Positions 47,791 through 55,829 of a stretch of 64,000 nucleotides of DNA are shown here, piece by piece. The notes under the pieces were generated by a model. The model searched no databases. It worked only from the letters and a program-made list of their open reading frames with translations, and was not told the DNA's origin. The position numbers and the translations under genes were made by a program. Positions within the stretch are counted from its first letter, which is position 1; every line of letters starts with the position of its first letter. The DNA is from CAZSNT01 sp964607765. GTDB lineage: Bacteria; Verrucomicrobiota; Lentisphaeria; Oligosphaerales; JABHEG01. The stretch lies in assembly GCA_964607765.1 (NCBI GenBank), contig CAZSNT010000027.1, forward strand, positions 1-64,000, written 5' to 3'.

Positions 47791-48873
47791 ATGCGCTCCG
47801 GTGTTTTTCTGTTTGCCATGCTGGGTCTGTCCGCCCTGCTCTCGCCCTGTACTGCCCAGGAGGAGGGGGGGCCTGACGCGCTGCGCGTCGGCATCAGCCC
47901 CCTGGCGCCGTTCGTTGTGTTCCCGGAGAGGGCCCTGCCCGAGGGCTATTCGGTCGATCTGTGGCGCGGCGTGGCACTGCACCTGGACCGCCCGTTCGAG
48001 TTTGTCCGCTGTGTCGGTGTCGCAGAGAAACTGAAACGTGTCGCGGACGGCGAGATCGACGTGGCGATCGGCGGCATCACCGTCACTGCGGAACGCGAGG
48101 AGAGAGTGGACTTCACCCACACGCACTTCCAGACCGGGCTCGACATCCTGATCCCCGCCGAGCGGGCGCCGTCGTTTGCGGAACGCCTGTCCCCGCTGTG
48201 GTCCAGGGGCAAACTCATGATCATTGGCAGCTTCCTGCTCCTGATCGTGATTTCGGGGCACCTGATGTGGATTGCCGAACGCGGCGCAGACATGTTCAAC
48301 GACCGCTATTTCCCCGGTGTTTTCGAGGGCATGTACTGGGCCATCGTCACGGCGAGCACAGTGGGCTACGGCGACAAGGCGCCTGTGAAGTGGGCGGGAC
48401 GCACGTTGGCCGGGATCGTGATCGTCGCATCCCTGCCCATGTTCGCGCTGTTTACAGCCGAACTGGCCTCGTCGTTCACTGTGCAGGGCATGCAGGGGAA
48501 CCTGAGCGGCCCCGAATCGCTGCGCGGTCAGCGGGTGGGCGTTGTCGAGGGCACGACCAGCGAAGACTACGCCGTGCAATTGCACGCGCACACCCGGCGC
48601 TTCCCGGTCGTCGAGCATGCTTACGCAGCCCTGCTCCGCGGGGAACTGGACGCGGTGGTGTATGACGCACCGTCCCTGAATTTCTATGCGCAGAACGAAG
48701 GCCAGGGCAGGACGGTGGTTGTGGGACAGCAGTTCCGATCCCAGGACCTGGCGCTGGCAGTGCGTACCGGCAACGCGCTGCGGGAAGACCTCAACCGCGC
48801 ACTGCTGAAGATGGCCGAGTCCGGCGAGATAGACCGACTGCGCAGCAAGTGGTTCGGCACAGTTGCAGAATAG
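47791..48873 (+). CDS. GluR0-type ligand-gated potassium channel (prokaryotic ionotropic glutamate receptor)
   Basis: 360 residues. Signal peptide (1-22), then a periplasmic amino-acid-binding lobe S1 (25-137), TM1 (142-160), a pore loop with the K+ filter TVGYG (190-194, in TASTVGYGDKAP), TM2 (~204-226) and lobe S2 (235-357). The S1 segment GGITVTAEREERVDFT keeps the Arg (102) that binds the ligand alpha-carboxylate, and S2 has DAVVYDAP (Asp292) where the amino group is held. This is the GluR0 architecture, with the solute-binding domain split by the channel. It is the first of a seven-gene run ending in pspA. Confidence 0.92.
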   Translation: MRSGVFLFAMLGLSALLSPCTAQEEGGPDALRVGISPLAPFVVFPERALPEGYSVDLWRGVALHLDRPFEFVRCVGVAEKLKRVADGEIDVAIGGITVTAEREERVDFTHTHFQTGLDILIPAERAPSFAERLSPLWSRGKLMIIGSFLLLIVISGHLMWIAERGADMFNDRYFPGVFEGMYWAIVTASTVGYGDKAPVKWAGRTLAGIVIVASLPMFALFTAELASSFTVQGMQGNLSGPESLRGQRVGVVEGTTSEDYAVQLHAHTRRFPVVEHAYAALLRGELDAVVYDAPSLNFYAQNEGQGRTVVVGQQFRSQDLALAVRTGNALREDLNRALLKMAESGEIDRLRSKWFGTVAE

Positions 48874-48882
48874 GGAAGAACC

Positions 48883-49434
48883 GTGAGCGTCAGGGAGTTC
48901 TCAGATTGGGCCGCCCAGCAGCCGGTCGTGCTTTTGATCGTGTTCACGGCGCTCCCCGTGCTGGCGTATGGACTGGGCAAGGCGCACGGCCGCGGGCGCG
49001 GCGAGATGACGCCCTGGAAGTTCGTCTACACGGTGTTGATTTACCTGACCGTTGTCCCGGGGACGTTCGCCGGCCTGATCGTCGCCTACACGCTGTTTTT
49101 CACCCGCGGGAACCTGCTCGAAGCCAACCTGCTCGTCACTGCCTTGCCCATCGTCTCGATGATACTCACACTGTTCGCCATGCGCGGGAACGTGGAGTTC
49201 GATGCCGTGCCCGGGTTCGACCGGCTCTGGGGCCTGGTCGTCATGAGCGGAATGAGCTTCTTCATGGCGCTGGTAATCTCGAAGACGGGAATCCGCTTGT
49301 TGTTCTTCGGCACGATCGGGACCTTCATCATGCTGGGCATCGCCTGTTTCGCGCTGCTCAGCTGGGGCGCACACGTGGCGTTCAGAAAGAAGGACGAAGA
49401 CATACCGGAAATGCCGAGGATCCTGGACGACTGA
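48883..49434 (+). CDS. Membrane protein of unknown function
   Basis: 183 residues with five to six transmembrane helices (VVLLIVFTALPVLAYGLG; FVYTVLIYLTVVPGTFAGLIVAYTLF; LWGLVVMSGMSFFMALVI; LFFGTIGTFIMLGIACFALLSW). A charged C-terminus (FRKKDEDIPEMPRILDD) follows. No family recognised. GTG start, 10 bp after the channel gene, so it is a likely partner. A short direct repeat of CTGAACA follows the stop. Confidence 0.6.
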   Translation: MSVREFSDWAAQQPVVLLIVFTALPVLAYGLGKAHGRGRGEMTPWKFVYTVLIYLTVVPGTFAGLIVAYTLFFTRGNLLEANLLVTALPIVSMILTLFAMRGNVEFDAVPGFDRLWGLVVMSGMSFFMALVISKTGIRLLFFGTIGTFIMLGIACFALLSWGAHVAFRKKDEDIPEMPRILDD

Positions 49435-49476
49435 ACACTGAACACTGAACCACCTGCCGCCGCACAGGAGAGCAGC

Positions 49477-50358
49477 ATGAGCGCGAGTCTGAGAATCCCC
49501 TTCGAAACGGTTATGTCCAACATGCCGCAATTCGTCATGGCATTCGGACTGGTCCTGTTCGGCAAGATGGTCTATGACGCCACAACGCCGTACAGGATTG
49601 ACGACGAACTGACCGGCAAGAACAACGCCGCATTCGGTGTCTGTCTGGCCGGGTACCTGATCGGACTCGGTCTCGCGCTCTGCGGCGCGCTGTTCGGGGC
49701 CGGCGAATCGCTGTTGGATGATCTGGTCACCATCTTCATTGGCGGCATTGCCGCTGTCGTTCTGCTGCGGCTGAGCGTCTGGGTCAACGACAAGTTCATC
49801 TTGCACCGTTTCAGCATCGACAAGGAGATGATCGAGGACGGCAACGTTGGTACGGGTGCGGTCGTTGCGGGCAGCTGCATTGCAACGGGACTGATGCTCA
49901 ACGGCGTGCTGACAGGCGAGAGCACGTCGCTGGTCGTGGGGTTGCGCGACATTGTGGTCTACTGGATTGCCGGTCAGCTGCTGCTGATCCTCGGCGCCCG
50001 GGTGTTCCAACTCATCACGAGCTACGACGTACACAAAGTGATCGGCGAGGATGACAACCTCCCGGCCGGTCTCAGCTTCGGCGGTTTCCTCGTCGGGCTC
50101 GGCATCATCGTGCGTGCCGCGTTGCTCGGAGCCACGAGCCAACTGCTGGACGAACTGCTGATGGTGGCCGTCGTGGGTGTGCTCGGCCTGGTGTTGCTGA
50201 CTTGCGCACGCGTGATTGCTGACAAGGCGCTGCTGCCCAATGCCCTGCTCAGCAAAGAGATAGTGGAAGACAAGAACGTCGCGGCCGGCGCAGTCGCCGC
50301 GGCCGGCTTCATCTGCGTCGCACTCGTGCTGGCCACGGCCATCACGCTCGGCAACTGA
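49477..50358 (+). CDS. DUF350 (YjfL/UPF0719) membrane protein, duplicated
   Basis: 293 residues, eight or so helices in two DUF350 halves. First half: PYRIDDELTGKNNAAFGVCLAGYLIGLGLAL. Second half: VHKVIGEDDNLPAGLSFGGFLVGLGIIVR. Each carries the family's charged-loop-then-Gly-rich helix. In E. coli YjfL lies in yjfIJKL beside a PspA paralogue. Function unknown; DUF350 is proposed in comparative genomics to cooperate with PspA at membranes. Confidence 0.85.
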   Translation: MSASLRIPFETVMSNMPQFVMAFGLVLFGKMVYDATTPYRIDDELTGKNNAAFGVCLAGYLIGLGLALCGALFGAGESLLDDLVTIFIGGIAAVVLLRLSVWVNDKFILHRFSIDKEMIEDGNVGTGAVVAGSCIATGLMLNGVLTGESTSLVVGLRDIVVYWIAGQLLLILGARVFQLITSYDVHKVIGEDDNLPAGLSFGGFLVGLGIIVRAALLGATSQLLDELLMVAVVGVLGLVLLTCARVIADKALLPNALLSKEIVEDKNVAAGAVAAAGFICVALVLATAITLGN

Positions 50359-50412
50359 CACAACGCACGAATCGGTCGCTGACCGCCGTCTTTGCCAAGA
50401 GAGGAAAACGAT

Positions 50413-51402
50413 ATGAACAAGAGAATCCTGCTGCCGGTCCTCCTTGCCGCCCTGCTGCTTGCCGGTCCCGCATTGCTCCATGGCCGCGGCTTCCGCGGCG
50501 GCAGCCGCTCGTCCTTCAGCCGCTCGTCGAGTCGGTCCTCCAGCCGATCGAGTTCGTCCAGCCGGAGCTCCAGCCGCCCCAGCTCGTCAAGTCGACGCTC
50601 AACCGCCTCGTCGTCCCGGCAGACAACGAAGACGCAGCCCGCAAAACCGCCGACATTCTCCTCCGGCCGCACGAGCGCGAAGCCGAGCACGGGCCAAGCG
50701 GTCACATCCTCAAAGACAACCACCCCCGCGAAAACGACGACAACCAAGTCGGGAGCCGACGTCCCGAAAACGACGACGGCCAAACCGGGAACGGCCGCCC
50801 AACCCGGTACGGCCAAGACAGCCACGACAGCGCCGGCCACAACTGCAAGCAAAGCGGATCGGGCCCTCGCCCAAAAGGCCGCGGCAGGCGGCACGTCCTA
50901 CAAGACCCGGGACCAGGCGGTCACCGCGTTCAAACAGAAACACGCACAGCAGTATCCGTCCAGCTACAGCACCAAGCCGGCGCAACGGCCGGGGCACATC
51001 CCGCAGACGACCACGGTCAACGGCCGTTCCGTGGTCGTGGGCTACGACCCGGTGCACCGCGGCTACGGATACTCCATGGACGGGCGCTGGCACGCCTACG
51101 ATGTGATGCGCGACGCGGCGATGATCGGACTGCTGATGAACCGGCATTCCTACTACTACGGCCCGCATCATCGCACATCTTACGCGCACGAAACGCGGCA
51201 CGCGCCGGTGCCGACCGTGCAGCACGCCAGCAGACACCAGCACCAAACCGTGCCGGTGCGCTACCGCCACCGCCGCCGCAGCTCGTTCGGCTTCTTCCTG
51301 GGCCTGGTCCTGTTCATGTTCATTGTCGCGGTCGGCATCGGTATCATGGCCACCGCGTTTCGGCAGTCGCAGCAGTACGCAGCACGCGGCCGCCGTTTCT
51401 GA
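50413..51402 (+). CDS. Ser/Thr/Arg-rich exported membrane protein
   Basis: 329 residues. A signal peptide (ILLPVLLAALLLAGPALLHG) is followed by a Gly/Arg/Ser-rich region with runs of SSSRSSSR, a Thr/Lys/Pro-rich low-complexity linker, a small globular part (PVHRGYGYSMDGRWHAYDV) and a C-terminal transmembrane helix (SFGFFLGLVLFMFIVAVGIGIMA). The start is fixed by GAGAGG before the ATG. Unknown function. It lies between DUF350 and the YjfK-like gene, whose upstream gap is filled by hairpin repeats. Confidence 0.65.
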   Translation: MNKRILLPVLLAALLLAGPALLHGRGFRGGSRSSFSRSSSRSSSRSSSSSRSSSRPSSSSRRSTASSSRQTTKTQPAKPPTFSSGRTSAKPSTGQAVTSSKTTTPAKTTTTKSGADVPKTTTAKPGTAAQPGTAKTATTAPATTASKADRALAQKAAAGGTSYKTRDQAVTAFKQKHAQQYPSSYSTKPAQRPGHIPQTTTVNGRSVVVGYDPVHRGYGYSMDGRWHAYDVMRDAAMIGLLMNRHSYYYGPHHRTSYAHETRHAPVPTVQHASRHQHQTVPVRYRHRRRSSFGFFLGLVLFMFIVAVGIGIMATAFRQSQQYAARGRRF

Positions 51403-51409
51403 ACCAGTT

Positions 51410-51553
51410 ACCGTGGGCGGGCATTCTTGCCCGCCGTTGCCAGCTACCGTGGGCGGGCATTCTCGCCCACCGTTGCCAGTTACCGTGGGCGGGCATTCTT
51501 GCCCGCCGTTGCCAGCTACCGTGGGCGGGCATTCTTGCCCGCCGCAGCCCGAA
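51410..51553 (+). repeat. Four tandem 36-bp hairpin repeats
   Basis: Units start at 51410, 51446, 51482 and 51518. Each carries GGCGGGCA-TTCT-TGCCCGCC (8-bp stem, 4-nt loop). In the second unit the sequence changes to GGGCGGGCATTCTCGCCCACC, which can still pair over GTGGGCG/CGCCCAC, a compensating change. The array lies between two genes of the PspA cluster and could act as mRNA processing or attenuation sites, or be a REP array. Confidence 0.85.
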
Positions 51554-51562
51554 AGCCAGCAG

Positions 51563-52297
51563 ATGTGGTGGAGCAAGAAGCGACGCAACCTGAATAAAGG
51601 CGACGACGCCCACGTACCTGTGAGTGAGACCGAGAAGCACACGCCTGCGTACTGGCAGGACATCACGCCGGGCAGTACGGTCACACTGAGTGACGAACAG
51701 GCTTTGGAGGACGCCATGGCACAGGGCGCCGGAATACGCGGCCTGGACTACATCGTCAAGACTGTCGACACGGTCACGCATCTGGATGGAATCGCCGAGT
51801 GGCGCTTCCTCCACCTGGAGGGTGACGAGCAGGACCTGAGTCTGATGATCAAGATCGTCGACAACGAAATCATGCCGATCATCTTCTTCGAACCGCCCGA
51901 GTTCGAGCCCGGTTCACGCGCCTTTCTGCTCAACCGTGGCCACGATTGGCTCTTCGAGGCGCCGGCAACCGATGACTGCGTCCCCGCGGAGCTGCAGTTC
52001 ACTGCCGAGATCATGCAGACCGTTGAGCAGGACGGCGGCGTGGTGGAACTGCACTACCAAGCCAAAGCCCAAGGGGTGATGTACGGCAACTGCCGCCGTC
52101 AGCCTGCAGGCCAAGGCCTGCCTGCCGCAGGCGCATTCACGGCGCTGATGGAATACCGGGCAGCCGAACAGTGCGAGAACCCCGAGCTGCTCATCCTCGA
52201 AACAGGCGGTCAGGACGACCCGGACGGCGGACATCTGACACTGTATCTCGGGTGCCCCGCAAGATTGAACGAGATCGATGTACTCAAAGCCGGTTGA
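51563..52297 (+). CDS. YjfK-like (DUF2491/DUF4178-type) cytoplasmic protein
   Basis: 244 residues, soluble, beta-rich and acidic: TPGSTVTLSDEQAL, EWRFLHLEGDEQDLSLMIKI, FFEPPEFEPGS, and a C-terminus LMEYRAAEQCENPELLILETGG...LTLYLGCPA. The location with DUF350 and PspA and the general pattern fit the YjfK (DUF2491) or DUF4178 group, but I cannot separate these by eye. The frame is open through the repeat array; I start at ATG 51563 (MWWSKKRR) because the repeat text is unlikely to be translated. Confidence 0.5.
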   Translation: MWWSKKRRNLNKGDDAHVPVSETEKHTPAYWQDITPGSTVTLSDEQALEDAMAQGAGIRGLDYIVKTVDTVTHLDGIAEWRFLHLEGDEQDLSLMIKIVDNEIMPIIFFEPPEFEPGSRAFLLNRGHDWLFEAPATDDCVPAELQFTAEIMQTVEQDGGVVELHYQAKAQGVMYGNCRRQPAGQGLPAAGAFTALMEYRAAEQCENPELLILETGGQDDPDGGHLTLYLGCPARLNEIDVLKAG

Positions 52298-52334
52298 ACA
52301 CACGGGACGCTGCCAACAAAAGGAGGAAGAAACG

Positions 52335-52778
52335 TTGCAGAAAATCGAATCACTCACGCAAGTCGCCGACGTATTGCTCGACCAGGGCTACGAGGCGGAG
52401 CTGAACCCGGACGCGGTGTTCGTCAAGATCGGCGGCAGTGAGGCACCTTTCACTGCCGTGGTCACAACGGGCGATGACGGCAAATCCCTAAGCATCACCT
52501 GTCAGCTGGCGAAGCTGGGCGATTTCCCGGAAGGGAACACACCCAACTTCATGCTCGCTGCCCTCGACGCCAACACGGCGATCAGGCCCTACGCGTTCGC
52601 CATCATCAGCGACTCGGACGACGAGAACCTGGACGAACCGGAAGACTGGCCCGTTGTGCTGACCGACAGCCTGACGCTCGGCGACCTGTGCGCCGAGGAA
52701 CTCATGGCGTCGGTGGACAACCTGTGGTCCGCACTGGCCGCGAGCCGGCCCGTGCTGGAAATCGGCCTGGGCGCGTAG
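52335..52778 (+). CDS. YjfI/YbjN-like protein (DUF2170-type), TTG start
   Basis: 147 residues, acidic, soluble, alternating beta strands: LTQVADVLLDQGYEAELN, AVVTTGDDGKSLSITCQLAKL, ALDANTAIRPYAFAIISDS, LTDSLTLGDLCAEELMASVDNLWSAL. Fold pattern suggests the type-III-chaperone-like YbjN/DUF2170 group. The start is decided by a near-perfect AGGAGG at 52321-52326, 8 nt before TTG; the frame opens earlier within the preceding gene's 3' end. Next to pspA, as yjfI is in E. coli. Confidence 0.55.
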   Translation: MQKIESLTQVADVLLDQGYEAELNPDAVFVKIGGSEAPFTAVVTTGDDGKSLSITCQLAKLGDFPEGNTPNFMLAALDANTAIRPYAFAIISDSDDENLDEPEDWPVVLTDSLTLGDLCAEELMASVDNLWSALAASRPVLEIGLGA

Positions 52779-52861
52779 TCAGCGCCCTGCCCTGCAGGTG
52801 CAGGAACAGCGAATCCGCAACCCGAACAGAAATCCGAGCCCACAGAAAGCGAGGTGTCATA

Positions 52862-53551
52862 ATGCCAAGCCTGCTCAAAGCGTTCGCCAACATGTTGAGA
52901 GGGAAGAAAGACGAACTGGCAAAGAAAATGGCTGATCCAGTGAGAGACGGGAACATTGCAATCGAGGACAGCGAGAAACACATCGCCGAGTTCACCGAGA
53001 AAATCGCCAAGCTCGTGGCGGAGACCAAGCGCCTCACACGCCAGCGCAACAATGCCCAGGCCGAAGTGGACAAGTTCACCCGCATTGCCCAGAAGGCAGC
53101 GGAGGCCGGCAACGAGGCAGACGTGCGCGCAGCGATCGAGGCAAAGAGCGGCGCGGCGCAGCGTCTCAAGTCCGTCGACTCCGAGGTAAAACGCAACGAA
53201 CAACTGGTCACCAACCTGCGTGATCAGCTGTCCAAAGCCCGTGCCAAGGTCGCTCAGGCCAAGACGAACGTCACCAGCCTCTCCGCCCGCATGGAGGGAG
53301 CGAAAGTGCGCCAGGAACTCGCAAAGGCATCCTCGGAATTCAACTCCGGCGGCAGCCCTCTGGCAGCACTTAACGACCTCGAAAAGGCCGTCGATACCAA
53401 AGAGAGCGAGGCCGAGGCCTGGGAGGAGCTCGTTGGCTCCGAAACGGGCGCGACCATGGAAGACCTGGAAGACAAGTACGATGCCGGTTCCTCAACCGGG
53501 GTCGATGACGAGGTCGCCAAACTCATGGCACAGGCCAAGCAGCAGGGCTGA
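52862..53551 (+). CDS. pspA: PspA/IM30 family membrane-stress protein (YjfJ-like)
   Basis: 229-residue coiled-coil protein. The N-terminus SLLKAFANMLRGKKDELAKKMADPVRDG is the family's helical start. Long charged helices follow (AEFTEKIAKLVAETKRLTRQRNNAQ; KSVDSEVKRNEQLVTNLRDQLSKA) and the C-terminus ends in VDDEVAKLMAQAKQQG. ESCRT-III-like proteins of this family assemble on stressed membranes. This paralogue resembles YjfJ more than classical PspA, and no pspBC or pspF is present. Followed by a strong terminator. Confidence 0.85.
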   Translation: MPSLLKAFANMLRGKKDELAKKMADPVRDGNIAIEDSEKHIAEFTEKIAKLVAETKRLTRQRNNAQAEVDKFTRIAQKAAEAGNEADVRAAIEAKSGAAQRLKSVDSEVKRNEQLVTNLRDQLSKARAKVAQAKTNVTSLSARMEGAKVRQELAKASSEFNSGGSPLAALNDLEKAVDTKESEAEAWEELVGSETGATMEDLEDKYDAGSSTGVDDEVAKLMAQAKQQG

Positions 53552-53575
53552 TCGCGGAGCTGTCTGAACACAACA

Positions 53576-53623
53576 GGGCTGCCGGACGTGGACACACCAC
53601 GACGCCGGCAGCCCTTTCTCTTT
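53576..53623 (+). terminator. Intrinsic terminator of the PspA cluster
   Basis: Perfect 10-bp stem GGGCTGCCGG / CCGGCAGCCC (53576-53585 with 53605-53614), then TTTCTCTTT. It sits 25 bp after the pspA stop. Confidence 0.85.
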
Positions 53624-53712
53624 CCGCTCCGGCCTCCGATCGTTCCTCATTGCAGCGCACCAAGCCACGGGACCGCGCCGGCCAGCGCAGACGCTGCAGG
53701 GGATCTGCGGGG

Positions 53713-55778
53713 TCAGGCGCCGCGGGCGATGACCACGTCCCGGCTGGGGATGGTGACACGTGAGCCGAGCTGACGACCGGTGAGGATATCCGTCATGCCG
53801 GCGCTCGGAAGGGACACGTCGGCCTCGGTGTCGCCGTGGTTGAGAATAAAGGTCCAACAGACGCCGTCCCTGGTCCGCGTCACGGCCTCGACGTGGGCGC
53901 CTGCGTCGAGAACGGGTTCTATGCCCCGGCCGGCGGTGAGTTGGCGCAGGATGATCTTGAGAGCGTCGCGGTCCAACAGGGCGCCAAAGTAGTAGACACG
54001 CCCTTTGCCGTAGTCATTGACCGCAATGGCGGTCTCGCCGCGGTAGTACTTGTGCTGTAGGTTGCCAGGGGCTTTGCGGTGTCGCACGTGATGATGTCGG
54101 CCCACACCTGGCACTCCAGTTCGTCGGGCAAGCCGGGGAACGTGTCTGCATCGTTGAAGCGGATCCTGGTCAGATTCTCCGGGTTGATGGGCTCGTACTC
54201 GCTGATGCGAAGCCCGAACAGGTCGGCCAGCGGCCCCGGGGCACCGCCCCTGAACACGCGGTCGTTTGGATTGACAAGGCTGCTGCAGAAGGTCGTCACA
54301 AGGGCGCCGCCGGACTCGACAAAACGCCTGATCTTGTCCTCGATCCCGGGCTGAAGGATATACATAACCGGCGCGATGAGCACGTCGTAGCGCGTCAGGT
54401 CCATGTCGTCGTCCGTGCCAAACACCATGTCACAGGTGATGTTCTGTTCCCAGAGAGCGAAGTAGTGCGCGTTCAGCGCGGCGCCGTAGCTGAGCAATTG
54501 GGTGGGCCTGGGATCTTGCTCGACGGCCCACAGCGACTCGTAGTCGTAAAGCAGGGCGGTCCGGGCGACGACTTCGGAGCCGATGATCTCCGGAATCCTC
54601 TTGAGTTCGCTGCCCAGCTCGCAGACGTCTCTGAACGTCCGCGTGTTCTCACCCGCATGCGGCACCATGGCGGAATGGAACTTCTCCGCGCCGCTGAGCG
54701 AAGCCCGCCACTGGAAGAAGCACAGTCCGTCCGAGCCGTGAGCCAGCGCTTGGTAGGACTTCAGGCGCATGGCTCGGGGCTCCATATTGTAGTTGATGTC
54801 TCGCCAGCTGACGCCGCTGGCAGCCTGCTCCAGGACGACGAAAGGCCTGCCGCGCGTGAGCCCGCGCATCTTGGTGTGGGAGAACGTCATCGAGCCCGGA
54901 TAGGCGCCCGGCGTCGAATCGGGGAAACAGCTCACGCCGACAAAATCCAGGTGTTCGGCCCATTGGGAGTAATTGAGGTACCGGTAGCCGTGCAGGAAGT
55001 TGGTGGTCACCGGGATACCGGGCGAGTGTTGCCGGCAGACCTCGGCTTCCATGGTGAAGTGGGCCAGATAGGCATCGGAGATGAAGCGTCGGTAGTCCAG
55101 CACCTGCGCCGGGTTGTGCTGATGCGCGGTGTAGCGCGGGGAGATGATCTCGTCCCAGTCACCGTAGGTGTTACCCCAGAAAGTCGTTCCCCAGGCCTCG
55201 TTGACTCTGTCCAGGGCGCCATACTTACGCGCCAGCCATTGCCGGAAAGCGGCTTCGCAGCTCGAGCAGTGGCAGGAGCCGACGAGTTGGGAGTACTCGT
55301 TATTGATGTGCCACGCCGCCAGGTACGGGTGTTTTCCATAGCGTTGGGCCATGCGTTCACTGATGTCCCGGCAGAAAGCACGGAAGGTGGCATTGGTCGG
55401 ACAGAAAGTCTGCCGCGATCCGTAAGCCATCCGGATTCCTTTGTCATCGACAGGCAGGATCTCCGGGTACCTGTGCGACATCCAGGCAGGCGGCGAAGCC
55501 GTGGGAGTGGCCAGGTCCAGATAGATGTCGTTGGCGGCGAGCATCTCGACGATCGTGTCGACAAAGCCCCAATCGTACTCGCCTTCCCGCGGCTGGATAC
55601 GAACCCAGTTCCATACCGGGAAGCAGGCCAGGTTGACACCGGCCTTCTTCATGAGGCGCATGTCTTCCTGCCACGTCTGCTCATCCCACTGGTCAGGGTT
55701 ATAGTCCCCGCCATAGAACAGGCCGCCTACCTTGGCGGTGAGCCCGGATTGAGCCGCAAGGGGCGTCGTATTGCTCAT
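53713..55778 (-). CDS. Beta-galactosidase GH42, frameshifted
   Basis: About 690 residues in total. N-terminal TIM barrel with FYGGDYNPDQW, acid/base Glu161 in AAWHINNEYSQ, zinc cysteines CHCSSC, and nucleophile Glu317 in FVVLEQAASG. Then the trimerisation domain and a C-terminal beta domain. Near 54055-54065 the frame breaks: the main frame runs on into nonsense (ends 53919), while the proper continuation (QHKYYRGETAIAV...) is in another frame to 53713. One missing base explains both. It could be a real mutation or a sequence error. Lies 51 bp downstream of the GH112 gene in the same operon and would split terminal galactosides. Confidence 0.85.
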
Positions 55779-55829
55779 GCGTGATTCCTCAGCTTCGTGA
55801 TGGACGCAGGCACGCGCCTCCGGTGCTGC

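Noticed and set aside
51410..51553. CRISPR-like array of 36-bp repeats
   Set aside because: The units are contiguous with no spacers and no cas genes are in the window. They are hairpin repeats.
51323..51562. Extended N-terminus of the YjfK-like protein through the hairpin repeats
   Set aside because: The repeat translates to a monotonous VGGHSCPPLP string and no ribosome site precedes it; the conserved-looking protein starts at MWWSKKRR.
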